Assembly (NCBI GenBank): GCA_910583815.1
Contig: CAJTZB010000091.1
Coordinates: 1 to 9,741 of the forward strand
DNA from: an uncultured Lachnospiraceae bacterium
Lineage (GTDB): Bacteria; Bacillota; Clostridia; Lachnospirales; Lachnospiraceae
Direction of reading: 5' to 3'
Length of the DNA: 9,741 nt
Shown here one piece after another: positions 1-5,934 of this stretch. The notes beneath the pieces were generated by a model that had not been told where the DNA came from, ran no database searches, and saw nothing but the letters and a program-made list of their open reading frames with translations. A program made the translations under genes and the position numbers. Position 1 is the stretch's first letter, and every line of letters starts with the position of its first letter.

Positions 1-26
1 CGCTTTACTCTTTTTGGCATTAACAT
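1..26 (-). CDS. rplP: 50S ribosomal protein L16, first nine codons only
   Basis: Only the 5' end of the gene is in the window. Read on the minus strand from 26 it begins MLMPKRVKR, which matches the conserved L16 start (M-L-x-P-K-R-x-K). L16 sits near the A site of the large subunit and helps place aminoacyl-tRNA. The start codon shares one base with the rpsC stop (TAATG at 28-24), so translation is probably coupled to rpsC. rplP after rpsC is the standard S10-operon order. The call rests on nine residues plus position. Confidence 0.9.
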
Positions 27-688
27 TATTTATCGCTCCCTTCCTTTTTTGATGCCTTGGTTGGAAGAACCTCACCGTTATAAATCCAAACCTTTACGCC
101 GAGCTTGCCATATGTGGTATCTGCCTCAGCGAAGCCATAGTCAATGTCTGCCCTTAAAGTCTGAAGCGGAATAGTTCCCTCGATATAATGCTCGGAACGC
201 GCAATATCTGCGCCGCCAAGACGACCGGAAACGGCTGTTTTGATGCCCTTAACGCCGGTTTTCATAGTTCTGGACATTGTGGACTTCATTGCACGGCGGA
301 AAGAAACACGGTTCTCAAGCTGCTGGGCAATATTCTCTGCAACGAGCTGTGCATTTCCGTCCGGCTTCTTCACTTCCTTGATCTCAAGGTTCAGCTTCTT
401 GTTTGTGTGCTTGCCAAGCTCTTTCTTTAAGTTCTCGATTTCAGCGCCTGCTTTACCAATTACTACACCCGGCTTTGCTGTGAAGATGATAACCTTAATC
501 TGGTCAGCTGCTCTTCTTTCAATCTCAATCTTTGCGATTCCTGCGCTGTATAACTTCTTCTTAAGGAATTTCCTGATGTTGTAATCTTCTACTAAGTTGT
601 CAGCAAAATCAGCTTCTGCATACCACTTGGACTCCCAATCGCTGATTACTCCGACTCTTAATCCATGAGGATTAACCTTCTGTCCCAT
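26..688 (-). CDS. rpsC: 30S ribosomal protein S3
   Basis: S3 is a structural protein of the small-subunit head, at the mRNA entry channel, where it contributes to mRNA handling. The 220-residue length is normal for bacteria. It starts MGQKVNPHGLRVG, the usual S3 N-terminus. A type II KH domain is marked by the GKAG loop at 78-81. The C-terminal domain holds SGRLGGADIARSE (about 154-166) and GTIPLQTLRADIDYG (about 171-185). The start is set by AGGAGG at 695-700, six bases upstream, which overlaps the rplV stop (TAAGGAGG). The stop overlaps the rplP start by one base. Co-transcribed with the rest of the S10 operon. Confidence 0.98.
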   Translation of the reverse strand: MGQKVNPHGLRVGVISDWESKWYAEADFADNLVEDYNIRKFLKKKLYSAGIAKIEIERRAADQIKVIIFTAKPGVVIGKAGAEIENLKKELGKHTNKKLNLEIKEVKKPDGNAQLVAENIAQQLENRVSFRRAMKSTMSRTMKTGVKGIKTAVSGRLGGADIARSEHYIEGTIPLQTLRADIDYGFAEADTTYGKLGVKVWIYNGEVLPTKASKKEGSDK

Positions 689-699
689 GATTGCCCTCC

Positions 700-1089
700 T
701 TATCTTTCATTCAACACGATTGTAATATGGCTCATTCTCTTTAAGATTCTGTAAGCTCTGCCCTGTGCCCTTGGCTTTACTCTCTTCATCGTAGGTGCGC
801 AGTTCGCATAGCACTCTGCAATGTAAAGTTTAGATGGGTCCATACCGTTGTTGTTCTCGGCATTTGCAATTGCCGACTTTAATAACTTCTCTATTAAAGT
901 TGAAGCATATCTTGGGTTGTAAGCTAAAATACCAAGTGCTGTCTGTACATCCTTGCCTCTGATAGCATCAAGAACGAAACAAGCTTTCTGAACAGATACT
1001 CTTGCATAGGATAACTTTGCAGATGGTCTGGTCTCTCTGTTCTTCTCATTTCTTTCTCTCTTGATTTGGGATCTATGTCCTTTTGCCAT
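700..1089 (-). CDS. rplV: 50S ribosomal protein L22, N-terminally extended
   Basis: L22 binds 23S rRNA, and its long beta-hairpin lines the peptide exit tunnel. At 129 residues it is longer than the roughly 110-113 of E. coli and B. subtilis. The extra length is a very basic, charged N-terminal segment (about residues 1-22, starting MAKGHRSQIKRERNEK). The L22 core begins near KLSYARVS (25-32). The tunnel hairpin lies at about 95-126 (MKRVKPRAQGRAYRI, then the ITIVL strand). The start is fixed by AAAGGAGG at 1098-1105, eight bases upstream. I know the extended form from Lachnospiraceae-type genomes, which supports the taxonomic guess. It follows rpsS after a 118-base structured gap. Confidence 0.97.
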   Translation of the reverse strand: MAKGHRSQIKRERNEKNRETRPSAKLSYARVSVQKACFVLDAIRGKDVQTALGILAYNPRYASTLIEKLLKSAIANAENNNGMDPSKLYIAECYANCAPTMKRVKPRAQGRAYRILKRMSHITIVLNER

Positions 1090-1111
1090 AGATGCGACCT
1101 CCTTTCAAACG

Positions 1112-1141
1112 GAACAAATTCCTGCAAGCAGGGATTTGTTC
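1112..1141 (-). promoter_or_regulatory. 13-bp hairpin just upstream of rplV
   Basis: In the rpsS-rplV gap, the arms GAACAAATCCCTG and CAGGAATTTGTTC (minus strand) pair at 12 of 13 positions, with one C-A mismatch, around a CTTG tetraloop. The hairpin ends six bases before the rplV ribosome binding site. There is no U-tract, so it is not an intrinsic terminator. It could be an RNase processing site, an mRNA stabiliser or a translational control element. The role is inference. Confidence 0.55.
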
Positions 1142-1157
1142 TGGCGGCTCTCCGCCA
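1142..1157 (-). promoter_or_regulatory. Short GC-rich hairpin in rpsS-rplV gap
   Basis: Minus strand GGCGG-AGAG-CCGCC, with an extra A-T closing pair, directly abuts the longer hairpin at 1112-1141. A second GGCGG copy at 1166-1170 offers an alternative pairing partner for the same CCGCC. No U-tract follows. The stretch 1090-1207 holds no convincing gene. Confidence 0.4.
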
Positions 1158-1207
1158 TTCCTCTTCCGCCAAAGCCTAAAGCCCCGGCAACTGACTTCTA
1201 TGCGTAA

Positions 1208-1486
1208 TTACTTCTTGCTCTTCTTTTCGTCTTTTCCGTGACCACGGTAAGTTCTTGTTGCTACAAACTCACCTAACTTGTGCCCTACCATGTCCTCAGT
1301 AACATATACCGGAACATGCCTTCTTCCATCATGTACGGCGATTGTAAGACCAACCATCTGAGGGAAGATTGTGGAGCGTCTGGACCAGGTCTTGATTACC
1401 TGCTTGTCACCGGATTTCAGGACTGCATCTACTTTTTTCAGCAAATGCGCGTCAGCGAATGGACCTTTCTTTAATGAACGTGCCAT
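1208..1486 (-). CDS. rpsS: 30S ribosomal protein S19
   Basis: S19 sits in the head of the small subunit next to S13 and contacts the A-site region and the inter-subunit bridge. It has 92 residues, the usual length. The N-terminus MARSLKKGPF is the family start. WSRRSTIFPQMVGLTIAVHD (34-53) and GHKLGEFVATRTYRGH (68-83) are the conserved rRNA-contacting core, and a lysine-rich tail ends the protein. AGGAGG at 1497-1502 lies 10 bases before the start. The rplB stop is 22 bases upstream. Downstream is an unusually long 118-base gap before rplV, with two hairpins. Confidence 0.98.
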   Translation of the reverse strand: MARSLKKGPFADAHLLKKVDAVLKSGDKQVIKTWSRRSTIFPQMVGLTIAVHDGRRHVPVYVTEDMVGHKLGEFVATRTYRGHGKDEKKSKK

Positions 1487-1508
1487 CTCGATTTTACCTC
1501 CTAATCAA

Positions 1509-2354
1509 TTACTTTGTTAATGCCTTACCGTCGCGTCTTCTGATGATTAACTTGTTAGACTGCTTCTTCTTATTGCGGGTCTTAAGACCAAGAGCAGGCT
1601 TACCCCAAGGAGTGGAAGGACCTGGACGGCCGATGCTCGTTCTTCCTTCACCACCACCGTGTGGATGGTCATTCGGGTTCATAACAGAACCACGAACTGT
1701 AGGCCTAATGCCCATGTGACGCTTACGGCCAGCTTTACCAACATTGATTAATTCGTGATCGATATTGCCAACCTGACCAACTGTTGCACGGCATCCGATT
1801 GGAACCATTCTCATCTCGCCGGATGGAAGACGCAGTGTTGCGTACTTGCCTTCCTTTGCCATAAGCTGTGCAGCGTTTCCTGCAGAACGAACCATCTGGC
1901 CGCCTTTGCCCGGATACAGCTCAATGTTATGAATGGAAGAACCAACTGGAATGTTCTGTAATGGCAGGCAGTTGCCGACTTTAACCTCTGCTGCTGCACC
2001 GTTCATTACAGTGTCGCCTACCTTCAGTCCGTAAGGAGCGAGGATGTAGGACTTCTGCCCATCTGCATAGCAGATAAGTGCAATGTTTGCTGTTCTGTTT
2101 GGATCATATTCGATGGTCATAACTTTTGCAGGAATGCCATCCTTTGTTCTCTTAAAGTCGATGATCCTGTATTTTCTCTTAGCACCACCGCCCTGATGTC
2201 TTACTGTAATCTTTCCTTGATTGTTACGGCCGGAATTCTTCTTTAAAGAAACCACAAGGGATTTCTCCGGCTTGGTTGCCGTAATTTCTGAAAAATCGGA
2301 ACCGGTCATATGCCTTCTGGAAGGTGTATATGGGTTATAGGTTTTGATTCCCAT
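1509..2354 (-). CDS. rplB: 50S ribosomal protein L2
   Basis: L2 is a core 23S rRNA-binding protein needed for subunit joining and an active peptidyl transferase region. It has 281 residues, slightly longer than the 273 of E. coli. It begins MGIKTYNPYTPSRRHM. The OB-like and SH3-like domains run through HQGGGAKRKYR (53-63) and PLQNIPVGSSIHNIEL (131-146). The signature NPNDHPHGGGEGR at 226-238 includes His230, which corresponds to the functionally important E. coli His229. A basic C-terminal tail follows. The ribosome binding site AAAGGAGT is at 2362-2369. The gene is preceded by a 201-base gap with several hairpins, unusual for this operon position. Confidence 0.98.
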   Translation of the reverse strand: MGIKTYNPYTPSRRHMTGSDFSEITATKPEKSLVVSLKKNSGRNNQGKITVRHQGGGAKRKYRIIDFKRTKDGIPAKVMTIEYDPNRTANIALICYADGQKSYILAPYGLKVGDTVMNGAAAEVKVGNCLPLQNIPVGSSIHNIELYPGKGGQMVRSAGNAAQLMAKEGKYATLRLPSGEMRMVPIGCRATVGQVGNIDHELINVGKAGRKRHMGIRPTVRGSVMNPNDHPHGGGEGRTSIGRPGPSTPWGKPALGLKTRNKKKQSNKLIIRRRDGKALTK

Positions 2355-2555
2355 GATAGTTACTCCTTTCGTTCAATACCCGCGCAATAATAGCTTTGGC
2401 AAAAGCCCAAGGCAGGCTGCTGCTTCTCTGCGCAGGTTCTTATAAAACCACGCCATAGGCGTTTTCTAAAAGTGCCATAAATGGCACATCACAAAGCCCG
2501 CAAAGCAGACTTGTAATTGCCGCGAAGCAACAATTTGTTACTGGGTGGCAATTTA
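2355..2555 (-). promoter_or_regulatory. Structured rplW-rplB intercistronic region
   Basis: No gene is apparent in these 201 bases; the stretch is a series of inverted repeats. Going with transcription: AATTGCC (2553-2547) pairs with GGCAATT (2521-2515), starting two bases after the rplW stop; GTGCCA-TTTA-TGGCAC (2487-2472) is followed by TTTT; ACGCC-TAT-GGCGT (about 2462-2450) is followed by GGTTTT. The two U-followed hairpins look like weak intrinsic terminators or attenuators. Others may be processing or stability elements. Function is inferred from shape only. Confidence 0.5.
2468..2487 (-). terminator. Weak terminator-like hairpin between rplW and rplB
   Basis: On the minus strand, GTGCCAT pairs perfectly with ATGGCAC (effective loop TTTA), followed at once by TTTT and then AGAAAA. 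The stem is short (6-7 bp) and the U-run is only four, so partial termination is the most that can be proposed. It would lower transcript dose of the distal S10-operon genes. Confidence 0.35.
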
Positions 2556-2855
2556 TTATAGACCTGCAAAAATCTCAATCTCTGCGCTGTCTTTTGTCAG
2601 CTGCACGATTGCCTTCTTCTTCTTTGCAGTTTTTCCTTCTGTCATGCCGCGTCTGCGGGTCTTGCCGTTCACATTCATGGTGTTTACTTTCTCTACCTTT
2701 GTTCCTGTGAACATCTTTTCAACAGCTTCCTTAATCTGGGTCTTGGTAGCATCCGGATGAACGGAAAATGTGTATTTCTTTTCACTCATCATGCTCATGC
2801 TCTTTTCTGTAACCAGCGGAGCCAAAATCACATCATAATACTTTAAGTCTGCCAT
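2556..2855 (-). CDS. rplW: 50S ribosomal protein L23
   Basis: L23 binds 23S rRNA next to the peptide exit and is the docking site for trigger factor and the signal recognition particle. It has 99 residues, normal for the family. It begins MADLKYYDVILAPLVTEKS, with the conserved P-L-V-T-E-K-S (13-19). The core has YTFSVHPDATKTQIKEAVE (about 28-46), and a basic loop GKTRRRG (64-70) follows. The start codon overlaps the rplD stop by one base (TAATG). Its ribosome binding site, AGGAGG at 2866-2871, lies inside the end of rplD, so translation is probably coupled. Confidence 0.98.
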   Translation of the reverse strand: MADLKYYDVILAPLVTEKSMSMMSEKKYTFSVHPDATKTQIKEAVEKMFTGTKVEKVNTMNVNGKTRRRGMTEGKTAKKKKAIVQLTKDSAEIEIFAGL

Positions 2856-3475
2856 TATGCGTACACCTCCTCAATCTGTGCAACCGCATCCTTGGTGATT
2901 ACAAGAGTATCATACTTTAAAATGTCATATACGTTGATGCCGTTTGATAATGTTGTCCTGACATCCGGGATATTCCTTGCGGAAAGAATTACGTTCTCAT
3001 CCTTCTTATCAAGAACAACAAGTGCCTTCTTTACCTTCAGGCTGTTAAGCACGGATACCATTTTCTTTGTCTTAATTTCATCAAAGCTGATGCCATCAAG
3101 TACATAAATCTTTTCCTCTGCTACTCTGGAAGTAAGGGCAGACTTGATTGCAAGTGCCTTTTCCTTCTTGTTCATCTTCATGGAGTAGTCTCTTGGCTTT
3201 GGAGCGAATACAACGCCGCCGCCTGTCCACTGCGGAGCTCTTGTCGAACCCTGTCTTGCGTGGCCGGTTCCCTTCTGCTTCCAAGGCTTCCTGCCGCCAC
3301 CGCTTACTTCAGCGCGTGTCTTGGCGCTCTGCGTACCCTGACGCTTATTTGCAAGCTGGCTCACTACTGCCAGATGCATTACATGTTCATTTACTTCTAC
3401 ACCGAAGACTTTGTCGTTTAATTCTACAGAACCAACTTCCTTGCCTTCCATATTATAAAGCTTTACGCTTGCCAT
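2855..3475 (-). CDS. rplD: 50S ribosomal protein L4
   Basis: L4 binds domain I of 23S rRNA, and its extended loop reaches the exit-tunnel constriction opposite L22. In E. coli it also represses its own S10 operon; whether that applies here is unknown, but the long S10 leader in this window makes it worth asking. It has 206 residues. The conserved extended loop runs about 44-98 (KRQGTQSAKTRAEVSGGG, then KPWKQKGTGHARQGS and GGGVVFAPKPRDY). A strong AAGGAGG lies at 3486-3492. It sits 29 bases after rplC and overlaps rplW by one base. Confidence 0.98.
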   Translation of the reverse strand: MASVKLYNMEGKEVGSVELNDKVFGVEVNEHVMHLAVVSQLANKRQGTQSAKTRAEVSGGGRKPWKQKGTGHARQGSTRAPQWTGGGVVFAPKPRDYSMKMNKKEKALAIKSALTSRVAEEKIYVLDGISFDEIKTKKMVSVLNSLKVKKALVVLDKKDENVILSARNIPDVRTTLSNGINVYDILKYDTLVITKDAVAQIEEVYA

Positions 3476-3504
3476 AAACTAAGTTCCTCCTTTCTTAAAG
3501 CTTT

Positions 3505-4140
3505 CTAGTTTGCCTTCTTTACGGTTTCCTTTAATGCAACCAGAGCCTTCCTTGGACCCGGTACGGCGCCTTTTACCAGGATTAAGTTGTTTTCTGTATC
3601 CACCTTAACCACTTCAAGGTTCTGAACCGTAACTCTTACCGCACCCATCTGGCCTGGCATGTGCTTACCCTTGAATACACGTCCCGGGGTTGTTGCCGGT
3701 CCGTTAGAACCTGCGTGCCTATGGTACTTGGAACCATGTCCCATAGGTCCTCTGGACAATCCGTGTCTCTTAATAGCACCCTGAAAACCTTTACCTTTGG
3801 AGATACCTGTCGCATCAATCTTGTCACCCTCTGAGAAGATGTCAACTTTGATTTCCTGACCTACGGTAAACTCGTTGGTGTTCTCAAACTTGAACTCTCT
3901 AAGAAATCTCTTGTTTGCAACACCTGCTTTTGCAAAGTGTCCTTTTCTTGGCTTGTTTACGAGCACTTCTCTAATCTCGCCAAAGCCGACCTGTACCGCA
4001 GCATATCCGTCGTTCTCTACAGTTTTAACCTGTGTAACAACATTCGGAGTAGCCTGTAATACAGTTACCGGAATCAAACTTCCGTTTTCATTGAAGATTT
4101 GAGTCATTCCGACTTTTGTTGCTAAAATAGCTTTCTTCAT
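3505..4140 (-). CDS. rplC: 50S ribosomal protein L3
   Basis: L3 binds near the 3' end of 23S rRNA, starts large-subunit assembly, and reaches into the peptidyl transferase centre. With the chosen start it has 211 residues and begins MKKAILATKVGMTQIF, the family N-terminus. The open frame extends 19 codons further upstream (to 4197), but that peptide is not L3-like, and AGGAGG at 4148-4153 sits seven bases before the start used here. Key segments are GISKGKGFQGAIKRHG (112-127) and GHGSKYHRHAGS (134-145). MPGQMG (161-166) includes the Gln that is methylated in E. coli L3. Confidence 0.97.
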   Translation of the reverse strand: MKKAILATKVGMTQIFNENGSLIPVTVLQATPNVVTQVKTVENDGYAAVQVGFGEIREVLVNKPRKGHFAKAGVANKRFLREFKFENTNEFTVGQEIKVDIFSEGDKIDATGISKGKGFQGAIKRHGLSRGPMGHGSKYHRHAGSNGPATTPGRVFKGKHMPGQMGAVRVTVQNLEVVKVDTENNLILVKGAVPGPRKALVALKETVKKAN

Positions 4141-4277
4141 TTCTGCACCTCCTGTTAATCTACAGCGGACCGGATGCCTTACTGCACAGCCGGTCATCCT
4201 AGATGGCCTATCGGACGCTTTTGTTCCTGTATAGTAACCCTAAGGATTTTTAACCATCTGATGATGTCGCCTGCCGA
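4141..4277 (-). promoter_or_regulatory. rpsJ-rplC intercistronic region
   Basis: This 137-base spacer has no convincing gene beyond the rplC ribosome binding site (4148-4153). It contains possible pairings GACCGG (4168-4173) with CCGGTC (4190-4195), and the near-palindrome AATCC-TTA-GGGTT. No U-tract follows either. The rpsJ-rplC spacer is usually short, so the length is mildly unusual. Confidence 0.35.
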
Positions 4278-4595
4278 TTAGTTCGCCTTCATCTTAATGA
4301 CAATATGAACGCCGGCCGGCATCTCAAGCCTTGAGAGAGCATCTACCGTCTTCTGGGACGGTGCGATGATATCAATCAGCCTTTTGTGTGTCCTCTGCTC
4401 GAACTGCTCTCTGGAGTCTTTGTACTTGTGTACGGCTCTTAAGATTGTTACAACTTCCCTTTTTGTAGGCAACGGCACCGGACCGCTCACCTTAGAACCT
4501 GTTTTCTTTACAGTTTCGATAATTTTTGCTGCAGATGCATCAATCAGCTGATGATCATAGGCCTTGAGTGTGATTCTCATTACTTGACTTGCCAT
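4278..4595 (-). CDS. rpsJ: 30S ribosomal protein S10
   Basis: S10 is a small-subunit head protein. In many bacteria it also joins NusB in transcription antitermination. The chosen start gives 105 residues beginning MASQVMRITLKAYDH, typical for Clostridia. The frame is open 20 codons further upstream, but that part is not S10-like, and AAGGAGG at 4607-4613 lies 11 bases before this start. Conserved segments are GPVPLPTKREVVTILR (38-53) and the S10 signature VHKYKDSREQFEQRTHKRL (55-73). It is the first gene of the S10 operon, behind a promoter at 4883-4911 and a leader of about 280 bases. Confidence 0.98.
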   Translation of the reverse strand: MASQVMRITLKAYDHQLIDASAAKIIETVKKTGSKVSGPVPLPTKREVVTILRAVHKYKDSREQFEQRTHKRLIDIIAPSQKTVDALSRLEMPAGVHIVIKMKAN

Positions 4596-4877
4596 AAAAA
4601 AAGTCGCCTCCTTATTCGCACTTAAATTGCAGTACGACAAGCGGTGACTGTACACTTATCCGTGTGTTTCCTACCGCCGGTATAAAAACTGCTTTGCACA
4701 GTATTATATCTGCTCAACCTCCCGAACGGCTGATACGACACGTTCTCTGCTATTGCAGAGCTATTTTGTTCTGTACAGTGACTTGTCGCCAGGTATCATA
4801 ACTTGACATTTGCTCCACGGAAAACCCACAGTTTCCTGCGGCAACCTCACGCTTCAACGCTATCAACGTCACAACAT
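4596..4877 (-). promoter_or_regulatory. Long structured leader of the S10 operon mRNA
   Basis: The 5' untranslated region runs from the predicted start near 4876 to rpsJ. Visible structures in transcript order: a hairpin CCGCAG-GAAA-CTGTGG (4841-4826) capped by a GNRA tetraloop; a long-range stem pairing CGACAAG (4788-4782) and ACTGTAC (4779-4773) with GTACAGT (4653-4647) and CTTGTCG (4641-4635), giving 7+7 perfect pairs around a small internal loop; and inside it a 6-bp hairpin CTCTGC-AATA-GCAGAG (4760-4745). The long-range stem ends 22 bases before the rpsJ ribosome binding site. A regulatory role, perhaps ribosomal-protein autoregulation, is inference; the E. coli S10 leader bound by L4 is the functional precedent, and I do not claim homology. 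Confidence 0.55.
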
Positions 4878-4882
4878 CAGTA

Positions 4883-4911
4883 ATTATATATGATTCGGAC
4901 AAAAATTGCAA
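4883..4911 (-). promoter_or_regulatory. Sigma-A promoter of the S10 operon
   Basis: Read on the minus strand: -35 TTGCAA (4911-4906), a 17-base spacer, and a perfect -10 TATAAT (4888-4883). Predicted transcription start is about 4877-4875. Immediately upstream are A-runs (AGGAAAAAAATAC and further A/T tracts to about 4960) that look like an UP element, as expected for a strong ribosomal promoter. Confidence 0.85.
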
Positions 4912-4978
4912 GTATTTTTTTCCTCTTTTCAGAAACACGAATTTTTTCTTATATTTTTACCAAGAAACCTTCTTTCTA

Positions 4979-5007
4979 TTGAAGGAAATTGTACATTATG
5001 CTATAAT
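4979..5007 (+). promoter_or_regulatory. Sigma-A promoter of the PocR-domain gene
   Basis: Plus strand: -35 TTGAAG (4979-4984), a 17-base spacer, -10 TATAAT (5002-5007) with an upstream TG at 4999-5000 (extended -10). Predicted start is about 5013-5015. It is back to back with the S10 promoter. An inverted repeat CCTTC (4968-4972) / GAAGG (4981-4985) overlaps the -35 and could be an operator; that is weak evidence. Confidence 0.75.
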
Positions 5008-5014
5008 AATCTAA

Positions 5015-5134
5015 GGTACTAGGGTCAAAAGGTCAGACAACGAGAGCTCGCTCACAGTTGGCCGACAATGTCACCTGATAGACAGCAAACATGCTATATT
5101 TATGTGCTGCAAGAAAGAGGGGGAGATAGAGTAT
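5015..5134 (+). promoter_or_regulatory. Structured 5' untranslated region of the PocR-domain gene
   Basis: About 120 bases of leader precede the start codon. GGT plus GACA (5031-5039, two-base bulge) can pair with TGTC plus ACC (5069-5075), closing a 45-base domain with GAG/CTC-type pairing inside. Two direct GGTCA copies (5023-5027 and 5031-5035) are eight bases apart. I do not recognise a known riboswitch class. The ribosome binding site AGGGGGAG is at 5118-5125. Confidence 0.4.
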
Positions 5135-5923
5135 ATGCATCTGAGAGATTTTTTTGACTTAAAACTACTGGACGCTATTATGAAGGACTGGTCAAAGGCA
5201 ACCGGCCTTGCTACCATTGCCGTAGATAACGAGGGAAATTACATATCCAGCGAAATCGGTTTTACTGATTTCTGCATGAAATACACCCGCGGTTCTAAAG
5301 AAGGCTGCAGACGCTGCGTAAAATGCGACAACGAATGCACCGGCACTTACTACTGTCATGCTGGCCTGATGGACTTTTCTATTAACATCATGGTCGAGGG
5401 GCAATACCTTGGAAAAATTATTGGCGGGCAGGTTCTTCCAAGCAAACCGGACGAAGAAAAATTCCGTGCACTTGCAAACGAACTCGGCATCCGGCCGGAC
5501 GATTACATCCACGCCCTAAACAAAGTTCCTGTAAAAACCGAAGAGAGCATCCGCGCTTCTGCAAAACTGCTTGGCGACATTGTAAATATGCTTGTCAACT
5601 TTGAATACATAAAAAAGAAAAATGCAAGTGTCCTGACCGTTGTAAACGATGAAATCGGTTCTGCGGTTTCCTATATTAATGAAATCAATGAAAAGTCCAA
5701 AAACTTAGATAAAATCGAAAACAACCAGAAAATCCTTGCACTGAATGCTTCCATCGAAGCTGCAAGGGCCGGAGAAGCCGGACGTGGTTTTTCCATTGTA
5801 GCAAACAAGGTCGGCGAACTTGCCGCTACTTCCGGCTCCATTAACAGCTCTATCAAAGAATCTTTAAAGAAACTTACGGCAGTCATTGAAAAAATGGATA
5901 AAGCACAGGAAAACCGCTTTTAA
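5135..5923 (+). CDS. Soluble PocR-domain protein with a short chemoreceptor signalling tip
   Basis: The chosen start gives 262 residues; an ATG 11 codons upstream (5102) is less likely because AGGGGGAG (5118-5125) sits nine bases before 5135. Residues about 5-155 look like a PocR sensory domain, a PAS-like fold named for the propanediol regulator PocR. It has a Cys cluster C47, C58-x2-C61-x2-C64-x3-C68, C74, then FSINIMVEGQYLGKIIGGQV (81-100). Residues about 195-250 match the tip of methyl-accepting chemotaxis proteins (NQKILALNASIEAARAGEAG, then GRGFSIVANKVGELA). There is no membrane segment or signal peptide, so it is cytoplasmic. The signalling part is far shorter than in a normal receptor and may be unable to form a full four-helix bundle. 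The ligand is unknown. The end overlaps the citrate synthase gene by four bases. Confidence 0.85.
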   Translation: MHLRDFFDLKLLDAIMKDWSKATGLATIAVDNEGNYISSEIGFTDFCMKYTRGSKEGCRRCVKCDNECTGTYYCHAGLMDFSINIMVEGQYLGKIIGGQVLPSKPDEEKFRALANELGIRPDDYIHALNKVPVKTEESIRASAKLLGDIVNMLVNFEYIKKKNASVLTVVNDEIGSAVSYINEINEKSKNLDKIENNQKILALNASIEAARAGEAGRGFSIVANKVGELAATSGSINSSIKESLKKLTAVIEKMDKAQENRF

Positions 5924-5934
5924 AAGCGGTTTTC
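5909..5934. terminator. Bidirectional terminator: perfect 26-base palindrome spanning both stop codons
   Basis: The half-site GAAAACCGCTTTT is followed directly by its exact reverse complement. The CCGC/GCGG core with T-runs on both sides makes an intrinsic terminator for the PocR gene (plus) and the citrate synthase gene (minus). The central TTAA supplies both stop codons: TAA at 5921-5923 (plus) and TAA at 5922-5920 (minus). Because the two coding ends are the two strands of one palindrome, both read GAA AAC CGC TTT TAA and both proteins end ENRF. Confidence 0.9.

Noticed and set aside
1459..1719. Plus-strand ORF across rpsS/rplB, and other plus-strand ORFs opposite ribosomal, ridA and fba genes
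   Set aside because: They lie on the complement of strongly conserved genes, lack ribosome binding sites and have unlikely compositions; they are shadows.
4141..4197. Upstream in-frame extension of rplC (19 extra codons)
   Set aside because: The extra peptide is not L3-like, and AGGAGG at 4148-4153 fixes the start at 4140. The same reasoning rejected the 20-codon extension of rpsJ to 4655 and the 7-codon extension of ridA to 7754.
4703..4708. Second minus-strand TATAAT inside the S10 leader as an internal promoter
   Set aside because: No -35-like hexamer at 16-18 bases (AGCCGT at that position) and no TG extension.
4750..4809. A 19-codon minus-strand ORF (MSSYDTWRQVTVQNKIALQ) in the S10 leader as a possible leader peptide
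   Set aside because: GGAG lies only three bases before the ATG, there is no run of regulatory codons, and it overlaps the base-paired leader. The longer open frame back to 4938 runs through the promoter.
5023..5075. Known riboswitch (c-di-GMP, cobalamin, ZTP, THF) in the PocR leader
   Set aside because: None of the conserved cores of these classes could be recognised.
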